Source: Rhodanobacter sp. (GTDB taxonomy: Bacteria > Pseudomonadota > Gammaproteobacteria > Xanthomonadales > Rhodanobacteraceae). Taken from it: a stretch of 64,000 bases of DNA. A model generated the notes under the pieces. That model saw only the letters and a list, made by a program, of their open reading frames with translations, was not told the origin of the DNA and searched no databases. The stretch's first letter is position 1, and every line of letters starts with the position of its first letter. Shown one piece after another: positions 52,960 through 64,000 of this stretch. The DNA lies in the NCBI GenBank assembly GCA_004322005.1, contig SCRF01000106.1:1-64000 (forward strand), written 5' to 3'. The translations under genes were made by a program, and so were the position numbers.

Positions 52960-53700
52960 CTACTTCTTTTTCCTGTGCCTGGGGACCGGCTGCCATCGGG
53001 ACGGGTCGAAACCGCCGACTTCATAGACCAGGGTCAGTTTCTTCTCGCCATCGGCCAGGGTCACGTCCATGGCAATCTTCTTCGCCTTGGGCAACATCGC
53101 GAGGAAAGCCTTGTCGTCGACCAGCATCAATGCCGGTTCGCCGCTGGGTGGCGCGAATGCCTTGATCTGGAACGGTTTGCCATCGACCGTGGTGGCGATC
53201 CGGCAGATGCGGTGACAGACGAACCCAGGCTTGCTGCCGTACAGGAACACGCTCTGCCCCCAGCTGCTATGCCGGCGCAACACCAGTTGCACGCGGTCAT
53301 TGCCGGATGGATGACTGTTGTAGATCGCGGCGGTGGACTGGGTGCCACCGGCCATCGGCGACACCTGATATTCCCATAGCGCGGCCAGCCGGGCCTTTTC
53401 GCTGTTTTCGCGATAGCGCCGCTCGATCGCCGGCAGGGTTTTCTGCACCTCCTTCGCCGCATCGCTGCCGGGGAATTGGCTGACGATCTCCTGGCCGATC
53501 GACACCGCCATCTGGTCGTTGCCGATGCGCAGCAGCTGGCGATAGGTCTCAAGGTTTCGCGCCGCATCCGCGTTCTGTGCCTGCGCCTGCCGCTGCGCGG
53601 CCGTCGGCGCAGGCGTACTGCCCTGTTGCGAACAGCCGGCCAGCAACAATGAACCGGCGCACAGAGCAATCGCCAGACAACGATGGAAAGCGGAATTCAT
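52960..53700 (-). CDS. Putative lipoprotein
   Basis: 246 residues with a lipoprotein signal (MNSAFHRCLAIALCAGSLLLAGC, lipobox LLAGC). A short helical segment (RNLETYRQLLRIGNDQMAVSIGQEIVSQFPGSDAAKEVQ) resembles a TPR hairpin and precedes a beta-rich domain with paired cysteines in GFVCHRICRI. No family recognised. Basic C-terminal tail RHRKKK. Its start abuts a decayed gene on the other strand. Confidence 0.75.
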   Translation of the reverse strand: MNSAFHRCLAIALCAGSLLLAGCSQQGSTPAPTAAQRQAQAQNADAARNLETYRQLLRIGNDQMAVSIGQEIVSQFPGSDAAKEVQKTLPAIERRYRENSEKARLAALWEYQVSPMAGGTQSTAAIYNSHPSGNDRVQLVLRRHSSWGQSVFLYGSKPGFVCHRICRIATTVDGKPFQIKAFAPPSGEPALMLVDDKAFLAMLPKAKKIAMDVTLADGEKKLTLVYEVGGFDPSRWQPVPRHRKKK

Positions 53701-53764
53701 CAGCAGCGCACCGATCGGAAACAGGGGTTGTAGCTTGGAACGAGCGGCCAGTGCGATGCAACCA

Positions 53765-54075
53765 CCACTCCAGGGCTTTCGGCACGGCCGCCAGCAACCT
53801 GCGGGAGGCCGAGGCGGTGACCGCCGACGGCGCGATGTTGGCCGTCAGCGCGCATCAGCATCCGGAGCTGTTCTGGGGCCTCAAGGGTGGCGGTGGCGGC
53901 AGCCTGGGGGGTGATCACCCGGCTGACCCTGCGCACGTTCGATCTGCCGCCGTCGTTCGGCGCGGTGTCCGGCACCATCAAGGCCTGGTCCGACCGGGCC
54001 TATCGTGCGCTGGAGGCGCGCGTGACGGCCTTCTACCGCAACGTGTTGTTCAACACGCACCGGGGCGAACAGTAG
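53765..54075 (+). pseudogene. Remnant of a FAD-binding (BBE-type) oxidoreductase
   Basis: Frame 1 encodes FGTAASNLREAEAVTADG..HQHPELFWGLKGGGGGSLG, the FAD-binding core of berberine-bridge-like FAD-linked oxidases. The reading then jumps frame in a G6 run at 53906-53911 and continues as VITRLTLRTFDLPPSFGAV..FNTHRGEQ. Removing one G restores the family sequence GGGGGSLGVITRLTLRTFDLP. The N-terminal about 150 residues and the C-terminal substrate domain are missing (stop at 54073), so this is a truncated and frameshifted relic. Confidence 0.85.
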
Positions 54076-54119
54076 GTACTGACGCGAACCGACCGACAGG
54101 GAATACTCTTCGGCAATCG

Positions 54120-54196
54120 GTAGGAGCGCACCCTGTGCGCGAATGCTTTTCGGTGGGTCTGCGCAAAAAGCATTCGCGCACAGGGTGCGCTCCTAC
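54120..54196. repeat. Paired GTAGGAGCGC palindromic repeat
   Basis: Inverted arms between the FAD-oxidase remnant and the CtlX-like gene. Confidence 0.92.
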
Positions 54197-54223
54197 CCAT
54201 TCGATGAAATTTGAGGCCATAGC

Positions 54224-55141
54224 GTGATCACCACTTCGCCGAGCGAATTCCTCGATGCCCACGCCGCGCTGGCGCCATTGCCCGAAGCCATGGGTACCGC
54301 GCGGGCGGCGTATCTGATCGCCCCGGTCGGGTTTGCGCTGGCGGCGGAATCGGCACGCGACAACCGCTACATGGACATGAACCGCGCGGTCGATCCGTTG
54401 AGGGCGCTGGCTCAGCACAGCACGCTGGCGCAAGCGCTGCGTGCCGATTTGCCGGCGATCACCTTTCCGGGCAATCCGGATACGCCCGATGCGGTATTTC
54501 CCAACAACGTCTTCGGCACCGCACCGGGCCGACTGATCGTCGGCCGCATGCGCCATGCAGTGCGTCGGCGCGAAGCGGAGCGACCGGACATCCGCGGTTT
54601 CTTCGGCGACGTACTGGGCTACGACGAGATCGATCTGTCCGGTTGCGAGGGCCTGGTCGCCGAGCTGACCGGCTCGCTGATCATCGACCGCGCCCGCGGC
54701 ATCGGCTTCTGCGGCCTGAGCGAACGCTGCGACATGGCGGGCGCCGAAGCCATGCATCAGGCGTTCGGCCTGCGCCTCACGTTCTGCTTCGAGCTCGCCG
54801 AAAGCGAATACCACACCAACGTGGTGCTGACCCTGCTGGCCGGCCGCGCCGCGATCATCGCCGCGGACGGCTTCCGCGATCCGGCGGTGCCCAAGGCCAT
54901 CGCCCAGGCCTATGCCGGTCGCGCGATCTGGCTGACGCCGGCCCAGAAACAGGCGTACGCCGGCAATGCGATCACCCTCTCCGGCGAACGCGTGTGGATG
55001 AGTTCCGGCGCCGCCGATTCGCTGACCGTCGAACAGCGCGCGGCACTGGCCGGCTTCGGCTTCGCCATCGGCACCGTCGAGCTGGACGAAATCGAGAAGG
55101 CCGGCGGCAGCCTGCGCTGCTGCGTGGGCGAGATCTACTGA
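54224..55141 (+). CDS. Arginine deiminase-fold hydrolase, CtlX-like
   Basis: 305 residues of the guanidino/ureido-modifying (pentein) fold. The substrate-binding PDAVFPNNVFGT is near residues 87-98, a Glu lies in LVAELTGSLIIDR, His is in ESEYHTNVVLTLLAGRAAI (about 196) and the nucleophile Cys is near the end in GGSLRCCVGEIY (about 299-300). This matches citrulline-utilisation hydrolase CtlX and related amidinotransferase-like enzymes better than true arginine deiminase. GTG start at 54224. No citrulline or arginine genes adjoin. Confidence 0.82.
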   Translation: MITTSPSEFLDAHAALAPLPEAMGTARAAYLIAPVGFALAAESARDNRYMDMNRAVDPLRALAQHSTLAQALRADLPAITFPGNPDTPDAVFPNNVFGTAPGRLIVGRMRHAVRRREAERPDIRGFFGDVLGYDEIDLSGCEGLVAELTGSLIIDRARGIGFCGLSERCDMAGAEAMHQAFGLRLTFCFELAESEYHTNVVLTLLAGRAAIIAADGFRDPAVPKAIAQAYAGRAIWLTPAQKQAYAGNAITLSGERVWMSSGAADSLTVEQRAALAGFGFAIGTVELDEIEKAGGSLRCCVGEIY

Positions 55142-55145
55142 TGTC

Positions 55146-55224
55146 GTCATCCCGGCGAACGCCGGGATCCAGCGCCTTTCGTCACGTGTCGAAGGCACTG
55201 GCCTCCGGCTTTCGCCGGAATGAC
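55146..55224. repeat. Interspersed palindrome related to the MITE core
   Basis: GTCATCCCGGCGAACGCCGG..CCAGCGCCTTT..AAGGCACTGG..CCGGCTTTCGCCGGAATGAC, the same inverted core as in the 7.1-kb element but lacking its outer GAATGGCACTTGCTTA ends. It ends five bases before the GH43-like start codon. Confidence 0.85.
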
Positions 55225-55229
55225 AAGTT

Positions 55230-56879
55230 TTGAGATCCACCTACTATCTGTTCCTGACGCTGGCCGACGGCTACTGGCGGTCGACCGATCTGGTCCACTG
55301 GCAGTTCGTGAAACCGGATCGCTGGCCGTTCGACGGCCCGGTGGCGCCGGCCACCCTGGTCGCCGGCGGCAAGTTGTTCCTGATGCAGGCCGCGATGAAA
55401 CCGCGCCCGCTGCTGTACTCGACCGATCCGGCGCATGGGCACTGGCGATTCTGGACGCGACTGCTGCCACCGGTGCCCGGTGCGGTGTCGGCCGGACACG
55501 AGAGCGCGATGAAACCGGGCGACCTGCCGCCGGGCCCGTGGGATCCGGCCCTGTTCCAGGACCGCGACGGCAAGACCTATCTCTACTGGGGTTCCTCCAA
55601 CGTGTTCCCGCTGTATGCCGCCGGCATCGACCTGAAGCTCGGCGAAGCGGCGCAAGGCGAAGGCAAGCGGCTGGTCTTCACCAGCAAGCCGCAGGTGCTG
55701 CTCAGGCCCGACCCGGCGAACCACGGCTGGGAACGCTTCGGTCGCGACCACGGCGACACCCGCATCGACCCGTACGTCGAAGGCGCCTGGATGAACCGCC
55801 ACGGCGGCCGCTACTACCTGCAGTACGCCGCGCCGGGTACCGAGTACAACGTCTACGCCACTGGCGTCTACGTCGGCGCCGGCCCGCTCGGCCCGTTCCG
55901 TTACGCGCCCTACAACCCGGTCGGCTACAAGCCCGGCGGCTTCGTCACCGGCGCCGGCCACGGCTCCACGTTCCAGGATGCCTGGGGCAACTACTGGAAC
56001 ACCGGCACCGCGTGGATCGGCCTGAACTGGAAGTTCGAGCGGCGCATCGATCTGTTCCCCGCCGGGTTCCACGCCGATGGCCAGATGTGGATCGACACCC
56101 GCTTCGGCGATTTTCCGCAGCGCATGCCCAACCATCCCCTGCGCGAGGGCGAGAGCACCTTCACCGGCTGGATGCTGCTGTCGTACCGCAAGCCGGCGCA
56201 GGCATCCTCGTCGCTGCCGGACCATCCACCGGCGGCCGCCACCGACGAGAATCCGCGCACCTTCTGGGTGGCCGCGCGCAATGCGCCCGGACAGACCCTC
56301 ACGCTGGATCTGGGCGGCGAACGTAGCGTACGCGCCGTGCAGGTCAACTACGCCGACTTCCAGTCGGGCCGCTACGGCGATGCGCCGGACATCGTCACGC
56401 AGTTCCGCCTCGAAGGCTCGACCGACGGGCGGCACTGGACCACGCTGGCCGACCTCTCGCACGAAATGCGCGATCGCGCCAACGCCTATGTCGAACTGGA
56501 TCGCCCGGCGCGCATCCGCTTCGTGCGCTACGTGCATGTCCACGTCGGCGCGCGCACGCTGGCGATCGCCGACCTGCGCGTGTTCGGCCATGCCGACGGT
56601 CCGCCGCCGCCCGCGCCAACCCTCGTCTCCGCACGGCGCCTGCCCGATGCCCGCGATGCCGAGATCGTCTGGACACCGGTGCCCGGCGCGGTCGGCTACA
56701 ACGTGCGTTGGGGACTTTCCCCCGACCGGCTGCACGAAACCTGGCAGCGCTTTGCCGACCAGCCGACCCGGTTGACGCTTAGCTCGTTGAACAAGGGCGT
56801 GAGCTACGTCGTGGCGGTCGAGGCCTTCGACGAGCGCGGAGTATCACGCTTGTCGCGGACCGTCACGCTTTCGCCCTGA
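55230..56879 (+). CDS. GH43-like protein with discoidin and Fn3 domains, N-terminally truncated
   Basis: 549 residues from a TTG codon. About 1-310 is a five-bladed propeller of the GH43 type (YYLFLTLADGYWRSTDLVHWQF.., GPWDPALFQDRDGKTYLYWGSSN, DTRIDPYVEGAWMNRHGGRYYLQYAAPGTEYN with a likely catalytic Glu). About 330-455 is an F5/8-type discoidin domain (LTLDLGGERSVRAVQV..IADLRVFG) and 460-549 a fibronectin type III domain. No signal peptide and no blade-1 catalytic Asp are visible, and the frame begins next to a palindromic repeat, so the gene has probably lost its 5' end. No ribosome-binding site precedes the TTG. Confidence 0.78.
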   Translation: MRSTYYLFLTLADGYWRSTDLVHWQFVKPDRWPFDGPVAPATLVAGGKLFLMQAAMKPRPLLYSTDPAHGHWRFWTRLLPPVPGAVSAGHESAMKPGDLPPGPWDPALFQDRDGKTYLYWGSSNVFPLYAAGIDLKLGEAAQGEGKRLVFTSKPQVLLRPDPANHGWERFGRDHGDTRIDPYVEGAWMNRHGGRYYLQYAAPGTEYNVYATGVYVGAGPLGPFRYAPYNPVGYKPGGFVTGAGHGSTFQDAWGNYWNTGTAWIGLNWKFERRIDLFPAGFHADGQMWIDTRFGDFPQRMPNHPLREGESTFTGWMLLSYRKPAQASSSLPDHPPAAATDENPRTFWVAARNAPGQTLTLDLGGERSVRAVQVNYADFQSGRYGDAPDIVTQFRLEGSTDGRHWTTLADLSHEMRDRANAYVELDRPARIRFVRYVHVHVGARTLAIADLRVFGHADGPPPPAPTLVSARRLPDARDAEIVWTPVPGAVGYNVRWGLSPDRLHETWQRFADQPTRLTLSSLNKGVSYVVAVEAFDERGVSRLSRTVTLSP

Positions 56880-56953
56880 CCGCACGGCACTGTTTACGCC
56901 CCAGTCACGGCGCCGCTGGCAATCTTTGAAATCAAATGCCAAGGAGAATCCGC

Positions 56954-57283
56954 ATGCGTAACCGTGATATCGAGCAACAGATCCACGATGCCGGCACGCG
57001 TGCCGGCGAACAGGCGCGCAAATACGCCAACGGCGCGGCCGACCGTGCCCAAAGCCTGTACGAGCGCAGCAGACGCATCGGCGCACGCCTGGGACGCGGC
57101 AATGGCTATGGCCAGCAATTGGCCAATGCAGCCGAGGATTTTGCCGACGAGGCGAATTACCGCTACCGCCGGTTGCGCCGCCAGGTGAATCGCCACCCGG
57201 CCGCCACCGTGGCGATCATCGCCGGCACGATCGGCGCATTCCTGCTGTTGCGCCAGGCGTTCCGCAGCGACGACGAGGATTGA
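56954..57283 (+). CDS. ElaB/YqjD-like membrane-anchored protein
   Basis: 109 residues: a long charged helix (MRNRDIEQQIHDAGTRAGEQARKYANGAADRAQSLYERSRRIG..NYRYRRLRRQVNRHP) and a C-terminal membrane helix (AATVAIIAGTIGAFLLLRQAF), the ElaB/YqjD layout of stationary-phase ribosome-associated inner-membrane proteins. AAGGAGA box 8 bases before the ATG at 56954. Function by homology only. Confidence 0.8.
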   Translation: MRNRDIEQQIHDAGTRAGEQARKYANGAADRAQSLYERSRRIGARLGRGNGYGQQLANAAEDFADEANYRYRRLRRQVNRHPAATVAIIAGTIGAFLLLRQAFRSDDED

Positions 57284-57348
57284 TCGCACCGCACCGATCC
57301 GGCGCCCCATCCCGATCGGGGCGAGCACGACAACGACAAAGGCATCGC

Positions 57349-57411
57349 GTAGGAGCGCGCTTGCGCGCGATGCTCTTTTGCACAAAGCATCGCGCGCAAG
57401 CGCGCTCCTAC
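57349..57411. repeat. Paired palindromic repeat, GCGCTTGCGCGC variant
   Basis: Inverted arms of the same variant as at 43.6 kb, near the end of aceE. Confidence 0.92.
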
Positions 57412-57461
57412 CAGGCCACGCCAGGCAGCGCGAGGCTCATGGTCGGCAGGCGGTAGCGCCG

Positions 57462-60182
<2,721 letters not shown>

Positions 60183-60403
60183 GAAGAGTCTCCGCAGTGC
60201 CGATCGGCGCCAAGCTTGGGGTGGGTTTCCGCCGCCGGAGATGGCGACGGAATCAACGTCCAAGTCTAGCCGCTGCACCGCACGCCTGCCAATTCAATCA
60301 TCCATTCGCCGACGCATGGCCGGGCGCCCGCCGGCGAACGGAGAATTCACCATGCCAAGGCAGTCGCCCTGCCCGCGAAACGGAAACCCGTGCGCTCGCC
60401 TGG

Positions 60404-62692
60404 TCAGCTGCCCGGACGGTTGGCCGTGCGGATCTGCGCATCCAATGCGGCTACCGCCGTCATGTTGATCACTCGGCGGACACTCGAGGCCGGGGTGAGG
60501 ATATGCGCCGACTTGTCCAGTCCCATCAGGATCGGACCGATCGCCACACCTTCGGTCATCACCCGCACCATGTTGTAGGCGATGTTGGCGGCATCCAGGT
60601 TCGCCATCACGAACAGGTTGGCGCGGCCGGAAAGCGTGGTGTGCGGAAACATGCGCTGGCGCAACACATCGTCCCACGCGGTGTCGGCCTGCATCTCGCC
60701 GTCCATCTCCAGCTCGGGCGCGCGCACGCGCAGGAGCTCCCAGACCTTGCGCATCTTCGCGGCGCTGGGGTTGTCGTGGCTGCCGTAGTTGGAATGCGAC
60801 AGCAGCGCCACCTTCGGCTCGATGCCGAACAGCTTGAGCCGATAGCTGGCCTCCAGCGTGGCCTCGGCGATCTGCTCGGCATCGGGATCGACCTGCACGT
60901 GGGTGTCGAGGAAGAACCAGGCGCCCTTGTCGTTGATCACGCCGGTCATCGCCGAAGTGCACTGCACGCCCGGATCCAGGTCGAACACGCTGCGCAGATA
61001 ACCGAGTTTCTTGTGATAGCGGCCGACCAGACCGCAGATCATCGCATCGGCCTCGCCCCGCTCGACCATCAGTGCGGCAATCAGGGTGGGCCGGGAGCGC
61101 ATCAGGTTCTTCGCGGCGGCCGGGGTCACGCCGCGGCGCTCGGTCATCGCGTGGTATTGCTGCCAGTACTCGTTGAAACGCGGGTCGTCGTTGATGTTGG
61201 TCAGCTCGAAATCGACCCCGGCGCGCATGCGCAGGCCCAGCCGCTCGATGCGTGCCTGGATGACATCCGGACGCCCGATCAGCACCGGGTAGGCAAGGCG
61301 TTCGTCGATTACCGTCTGCACCGCGAGCAGGACAACCTCTTCCTCGCCCTCGGCGTAGACGACGCGCTGGCGGTCGGCGCGTGCCCGTTCGTACACCGGC
61401 TTCATCAACAGACCGGTGCGGTAGATGAACTGGCCGAGCTTCTCGCGATAGGCCTGCATGTCGGCGATCGGGCGCATGGCCACCCCCGAATCCATCGCCG
61501 CCTGCGCCACCGCCGGCGCCAGCATCACCAGCAGGCGCGGGTCGAACGGCCGCGGGATCAGGTATTCGGCACCGAACGTGGGCACCTCGCCGCCGTAGGC
61601 GCCGCCCAGGTCGGTGGCTTCCATCCGCGCCAGCGCGGCGATCGCGCGCACGCAGGCCAGCTTCATCGCCTCGTTGATCACGGTGGCGCCGACATCCAGC
61701 GCGCCGCGGAAGATGTACGGGAAGCACAGCGCGTTGTTGACCTGGTTCGGGTAGTCCGAACGGCCGGTGGCGATGATGCAGTCCGGCCGCGCCCGCTTGG
61801 CGTCCTCGGGCATGATCTCCGAGTTGGGGTTGGCCAGCGCCAGGATGATCGGCCGGGCCGCCATCGTCGCGACCATCTCCGGCTTCAGGATGCCGCCGGC
61901 GGAAAGGCCCAGGAACACATCCGCGCCCTCGACGATTTCCGCCAGGGTCCGCTTGGCGGTGTCGCGCGCGTAGCGCCGCTTGTCCGGGTCCAGCTGGTCG
62001 CGGCCGGTGTACAGCACGCCCTCGCGGTCGTAGGCGAGGATGTTTTCCGGCTTCAGCCCCAGCGCCACCAGCATGTCCAGGCAGGCGATGCCGGCCGCAC
62101 CGGCGCCGGCGGTGGCGAGTTTCACCTCGCCGATCGGCTTGCCGACCACTTCCAGCGCGTTCAGCACTGCCGCACCGACGATGATCGCGGTGCCATGCTG
62201 GTCGTCGTGGAATACCGGGATCTTCATCCGCTCGCGCAGCTTGCGCTCGACGATGAAGCACTCCGGCGCCTTGATGTCCTCCAGGTTGATGCCGCCGAAG
62301 GTGGGCTCCATCGAGGCGATGATGTCGACCAGCTTGTCCGGATCGTTCTCGGCAATCTCGATGTCGAACACGTCGATGCCGGCGAATTTCTGGAACAGCA
62401 CGCCCTTGCCTTCCATCACCGGCTTGGCCGCCAGCGGCCCGATGTTGCCCAGGCCCAGCACGGCGGTACCGTTGCTGATCACCGCGACCAGGTTGGCGCG
62501 TGCGGTGTACTCGGCCACTGCGCCCGGATCGGCGACGATCGCATCGCAGACGGCGGCGACGCCGGGCGTATAGGCCAGCGACAGATCGCGCTGGGTCAGC
62601 AGCGAAGTGGTCGGGGTGACCTTGATCTTGCCCGGGTGCGGCTGGCGGTGATATTCGAGTGCGGCGAGGCGAAGTTCTTCAGGCTGTGACAT
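60404..62692 (-). CDS. maeB: NADP-dependent malic enzyme (MaeB, fused to PTA-like domain)
   Basis: Oxidative decarboxylation of malate to pyruvate with NADPH. 762 residues, matching MaeB of E. coli (759). Malic-enzyme half (about 1-430): [52 protein letters not shown] and NAD(P) motif [15 protein letters not shown]-terminal half (about 430-762) is a phosphotransacetylase-like regulatory domain ([31 protein letters not shown]). Links the TCA cycle to the pyruvate pool consumed by PDH. Confidence 0.96.
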   Translation of the reverse strand: MSQPEELRLAALEYHRQPHPGKIKVTPTTSLLTQRDLSLAYTPGVAAVCDAIVADPGAVAEYTARANLVAVISNGTAVLGLGNIGPLAAKPVMEGKGVLFQKFAGIDVFDIEIAENDPDKLVDIIASMEPTFGGINLEDIKAPECFIVERKLRERMKIPVFHDDQHGTAIIVGAAVLNALEVVGKPIGEVKLATAGAGAAGIACLDMLVALGLKPENILAYDREGVLYTGRDQLDPDKRRYARDTAKRTLAEIVEGADVFLGLSAGGILKPEMVATMAARPIILALANPNSEIMPEDAKRARPDCIIATGRSDYPNQVNNALCFPYIFRGALDVGATVINEAMKLACVRAIAALARMEATDLGGAYGGEVPTFGAEYLIPRPFDPRLLVMLAPAVAQAAMDSGVAMRPIADMQAYREKLGQFIYRTGLLMKPVYERARADRQRVVYAEGEEEVVLLAVQTVIDERLAYPVLIGRPDVIQARIERLGLRMRAGVDFELTNINDDPRFNEYWQQYHAMTERRGVTPAAAKNLMRSRPTLIAALMVERGEADAMICGLVGRYHKKLGYLRSVFDLDPGVQCTSAMTGVINDKGAWFFLDTHVQVDPDAEQIAEATLEASYRLKLFGIEPKVALLSHSNYGSHDNPSAAKMRKVWELLRVRAPELEMDGEMQADTAWDDVLRQRMFPHTTLSGRANLFVMANLDAANIAYNMVRVMTEGVAIGPILMGLDKSAHILTPASSVRRVINMTAVAALDAQIRTANRPGS

Positions 62693-62807
62693 CGGCGGCG
62701 ATTTTTATTGAGGGAGGGGGCAGCCACCGCCACGGCGGATGACTGCCGGCGATGTTAGCACCGGGACATCACGAACCCATCCGTTGCTGCGTGACAACGA
62801 CGTGTCG

Positions 62808-64000
62808 CTACACGCCGAGTACCAATTCGTCGCCCTGTACCCGGCCCATCTGGATGCCGTTGACGAACACCGAAAACGCCAGCTTGCCGGCCAGCCCATG
62901 CACGTGCCGCATCCACGGCGGCAGCCAGCGCGGCGGCACAATCACACCGGATGCGAAATGCGGCTGCAGGGTGATCACGTCGCGCAGCGCCAGCTTGCCG
63001 GCAAACAGATGCCGAAGAAGATCCATCCGCCGCTCCTTCAGCGCCCAGCGGAAGTAGGTGTGCACAGTGAGCAGGCCGGCCAGATACACATTGTCCTTGG
63101 CGAACGCCGCGCCGCCGGTCAACGGCACCCCGCGGAACACCCGCTGGGCCGAGTGGAAACTGTCGGCCGCGGTCTGCCCGAAGGCGCTGAAGAAGCGATA
63201 GACCTCGATGAAGTCGGCGCCGTTCAGCGCCATGTCGATCGCCAGGATGCGCAGGCTGATGCGCTTGAGCCGGGTGATGTCGATCGCGCCGGACATCAGC
63301 TCGGCAAACACCGCCAGGCCCTCCTGGGTCGCGGTGACCCTTGGCGAGGAACGCCGCAGCGAGGTCAGCAACGGCTGCCGGCGCCCATTCAGCGCGGTCA
63401 GCGAATGCACGAAGGCCTCATGCGCGAGCAGCTGGTGGCAGTCGTAGTCGCTGAAGCAGGTGCCGCCGCGCAGGCGGATGCGGGTGGCGCCGGCAGCCGC
63501 CTTGGCGGTGAGCTCCGGGTCGACTTCCACGCTGATCTGGCCGGCGCCGAAAAACGCATCGAGCTTGCCGGCCAGCTCGGTGCGCAACACCTCGGCCGGC
63601 ATGGTCTCGCAACTGTCGTCGGCCAGCAGGTCGGCGCCCAGTTCGTCGGCCAGCTCGACGAAGTAGCGCGCCGCATCGAGGTTGCTGCGCCGGCTGCCGG
63701 CAATGATGTCGGACGGACGGCCATACAAGGCAATCGACGGTGCGGTGACGCCCGCGCTGCCAGTCGCCTCCAGCATCTCGGCGGCGATCCGCCATGACTC
63801 GGCGGTACGGCGCACATAGTCGCCGAGCGGGTCGATATCCCGGGGATCGCCGCCGCCTGCCGCCGCCTCGATGGCCGCCAGCTCGGTGCGTGCCGCGGCC
63901 AGGTCCGGGCGCGCGTAGGTCACTTCGGGCAAGGCGAACTGGCCCTTGCCGTAGGCCTCGATCATGCGGTTTTCCAGCGACGCCGGCCACGCCACGGTGG
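62808..64000 (-). CDS. DUF1704 (QEGLA-motif) putative metallopeptidase, partial
   Basis: At least 395 residues. Gene enters from the right edge; the GTG at 63995 is internal or a late start, and the family usually has 20-40 more residues. Zinc-like motif QLLAHEAFVHSLTALNG (His-Glu-...-His, about 200) and the diagnostic TQEGLAVFAELMSG (about 230) are intact. Known as flavohaemoglobin expression-modulating QEGLA motif protein; related to tyrosine-carboxypeptidase-like M-clan enzymes. Substrate unknown. Confidence 0.85.
   Translation of the reverse strand, partial: TVAWPASLENRMIEAYGKGQFALPEVTYARPDLAAARTELAAIEAAAGGGDPRDIDPLGDYVRRTAESWRIAAEMLEATGSAGVTAPSIALYGRPSDIIAGSRRSNLDAARYFVELADELGADLLADDSCETMPAEVLRTELAGKLDAFFGAGQISVEVDPELTAKAAAGATRIRLRGGTCFSDYDCHQLLAHEAFVHSLTALNGRRQPLLTSLRRSSPRVTATQEGLAVFAELMSGAIDITRLKRISLRILAIDMALNGADFIEVYRFFSAFGQTAADSFHSAQRVFRGVPLTGGAAFAKDNVYLAGLLTVHTYFRWALKERRMDLLRHLFAGKLALRDVITLQPHFASGVIVPPRWLPPWMRHVHGLAGKLAFSVFVNGIQMGRVQGDELVLGV

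Noticed and set aside
60197-62689. 830-codon open frame antisense to maeB (and a similar one antisense to aceE, 58074-60269)
   Set aside because: Same artefact; the sense strand encodes full-length recognisable enzymes.

Overview
The window is chromosomal DNA of a high-GC gammaproteobacterium of the order Xanthomonadales, most likely Rhodanobacteraceae (Rhodanobacter or Dyella type). This rests on three things read from the sequence: the clp/speD/coq7 neighbourhood attached to trpE-G-D-C, a Clp-type CRP homologue, and more than a dozen copies of the GTAGGAGCGCACC.. palindromic repeat family scattered between genes. Nearly every gene is housekeeping or conserved accessory. I see no prophage, no intact insertion sequence, no CRISPR array and no plasmid functions.

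Layout. 0-7 kb: end of a cytochrome bd operon (cydX), pepP with a UPF0149 gene, the conserved zapA - 6S RNA - 5-formyl-THF cyclo-ligase cluster, an EVE protein, rpiA and tatABC. 7-10.6 kb: a MITE-like element with a target-site duplication, tRNA-Gln, rplM-rpsI, a GlcF-like Fe-S protein and coq7. 10.7-18 kb: speD, clp, a HAD phosphatase and the split trp genes (trpC, trpD, trpG, trpE), with a five-copy repeat array between trpD and trpC. 18-23.4 kb: a methyltransferase, a two-component system resembling the proteobacterial dedicated sortase regulators, a 39-aa membrane peptide and a probable small structured RNA. 23.4-35.8 kb: rpe, a djlA-like gene, cytochrome c, purC, an Mpo1-like protein, two different Y-family polymerases, an agarase-like GH50 enzyme, an amino-acid permease, an ATP-grasp protein, a glycine-zipper protein and a GIY-YIG protein. 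35.8-42.5 kb: an operon-like run aceF - mscS - lpdA - ggt. 42.7-48.4 kb: an ABC ATPase with a giant permease/M1-aminopeptidase fusion, then a second MscS channel. 48.5-54 kb: a run of small exported or DUF proteins and a decayed FAD-oxidase. 54-64 kb: a CtlX-like hydrolase, a 5'-truncated GH43-like protein, an ElaB-like protein, aceE, maeB and a DUF1704 peptidase-like gene that runs off the right edge.

The most distinctive theme is repeat invasion. Palindromic repeats sit between genes, supply the stop codons of coq7 and trpD, and occur in frame inside all three pyruvate dehydrogenase genes (aceE, aceF, lpdA), where they encode Pro/Gly/Arg-rich linker peptides. Two further non-coding signals stand out. 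One is a 144-bp palindromic element flanked by an 11-bp direct repeat (7.1-7.25 kb). The other is a candidate small RNA at 23.27-23.42 kb with an ECF-sigma-like promoter, a closed three-way junction and an intrinsic terminator.

Start sites were chosen by ribosome-binding sites, family length and 4-nt overlaps. Very long open frames opposite trpE, aceE, maeB and the M1 fusion are artefacts of the high GC content and were left out.
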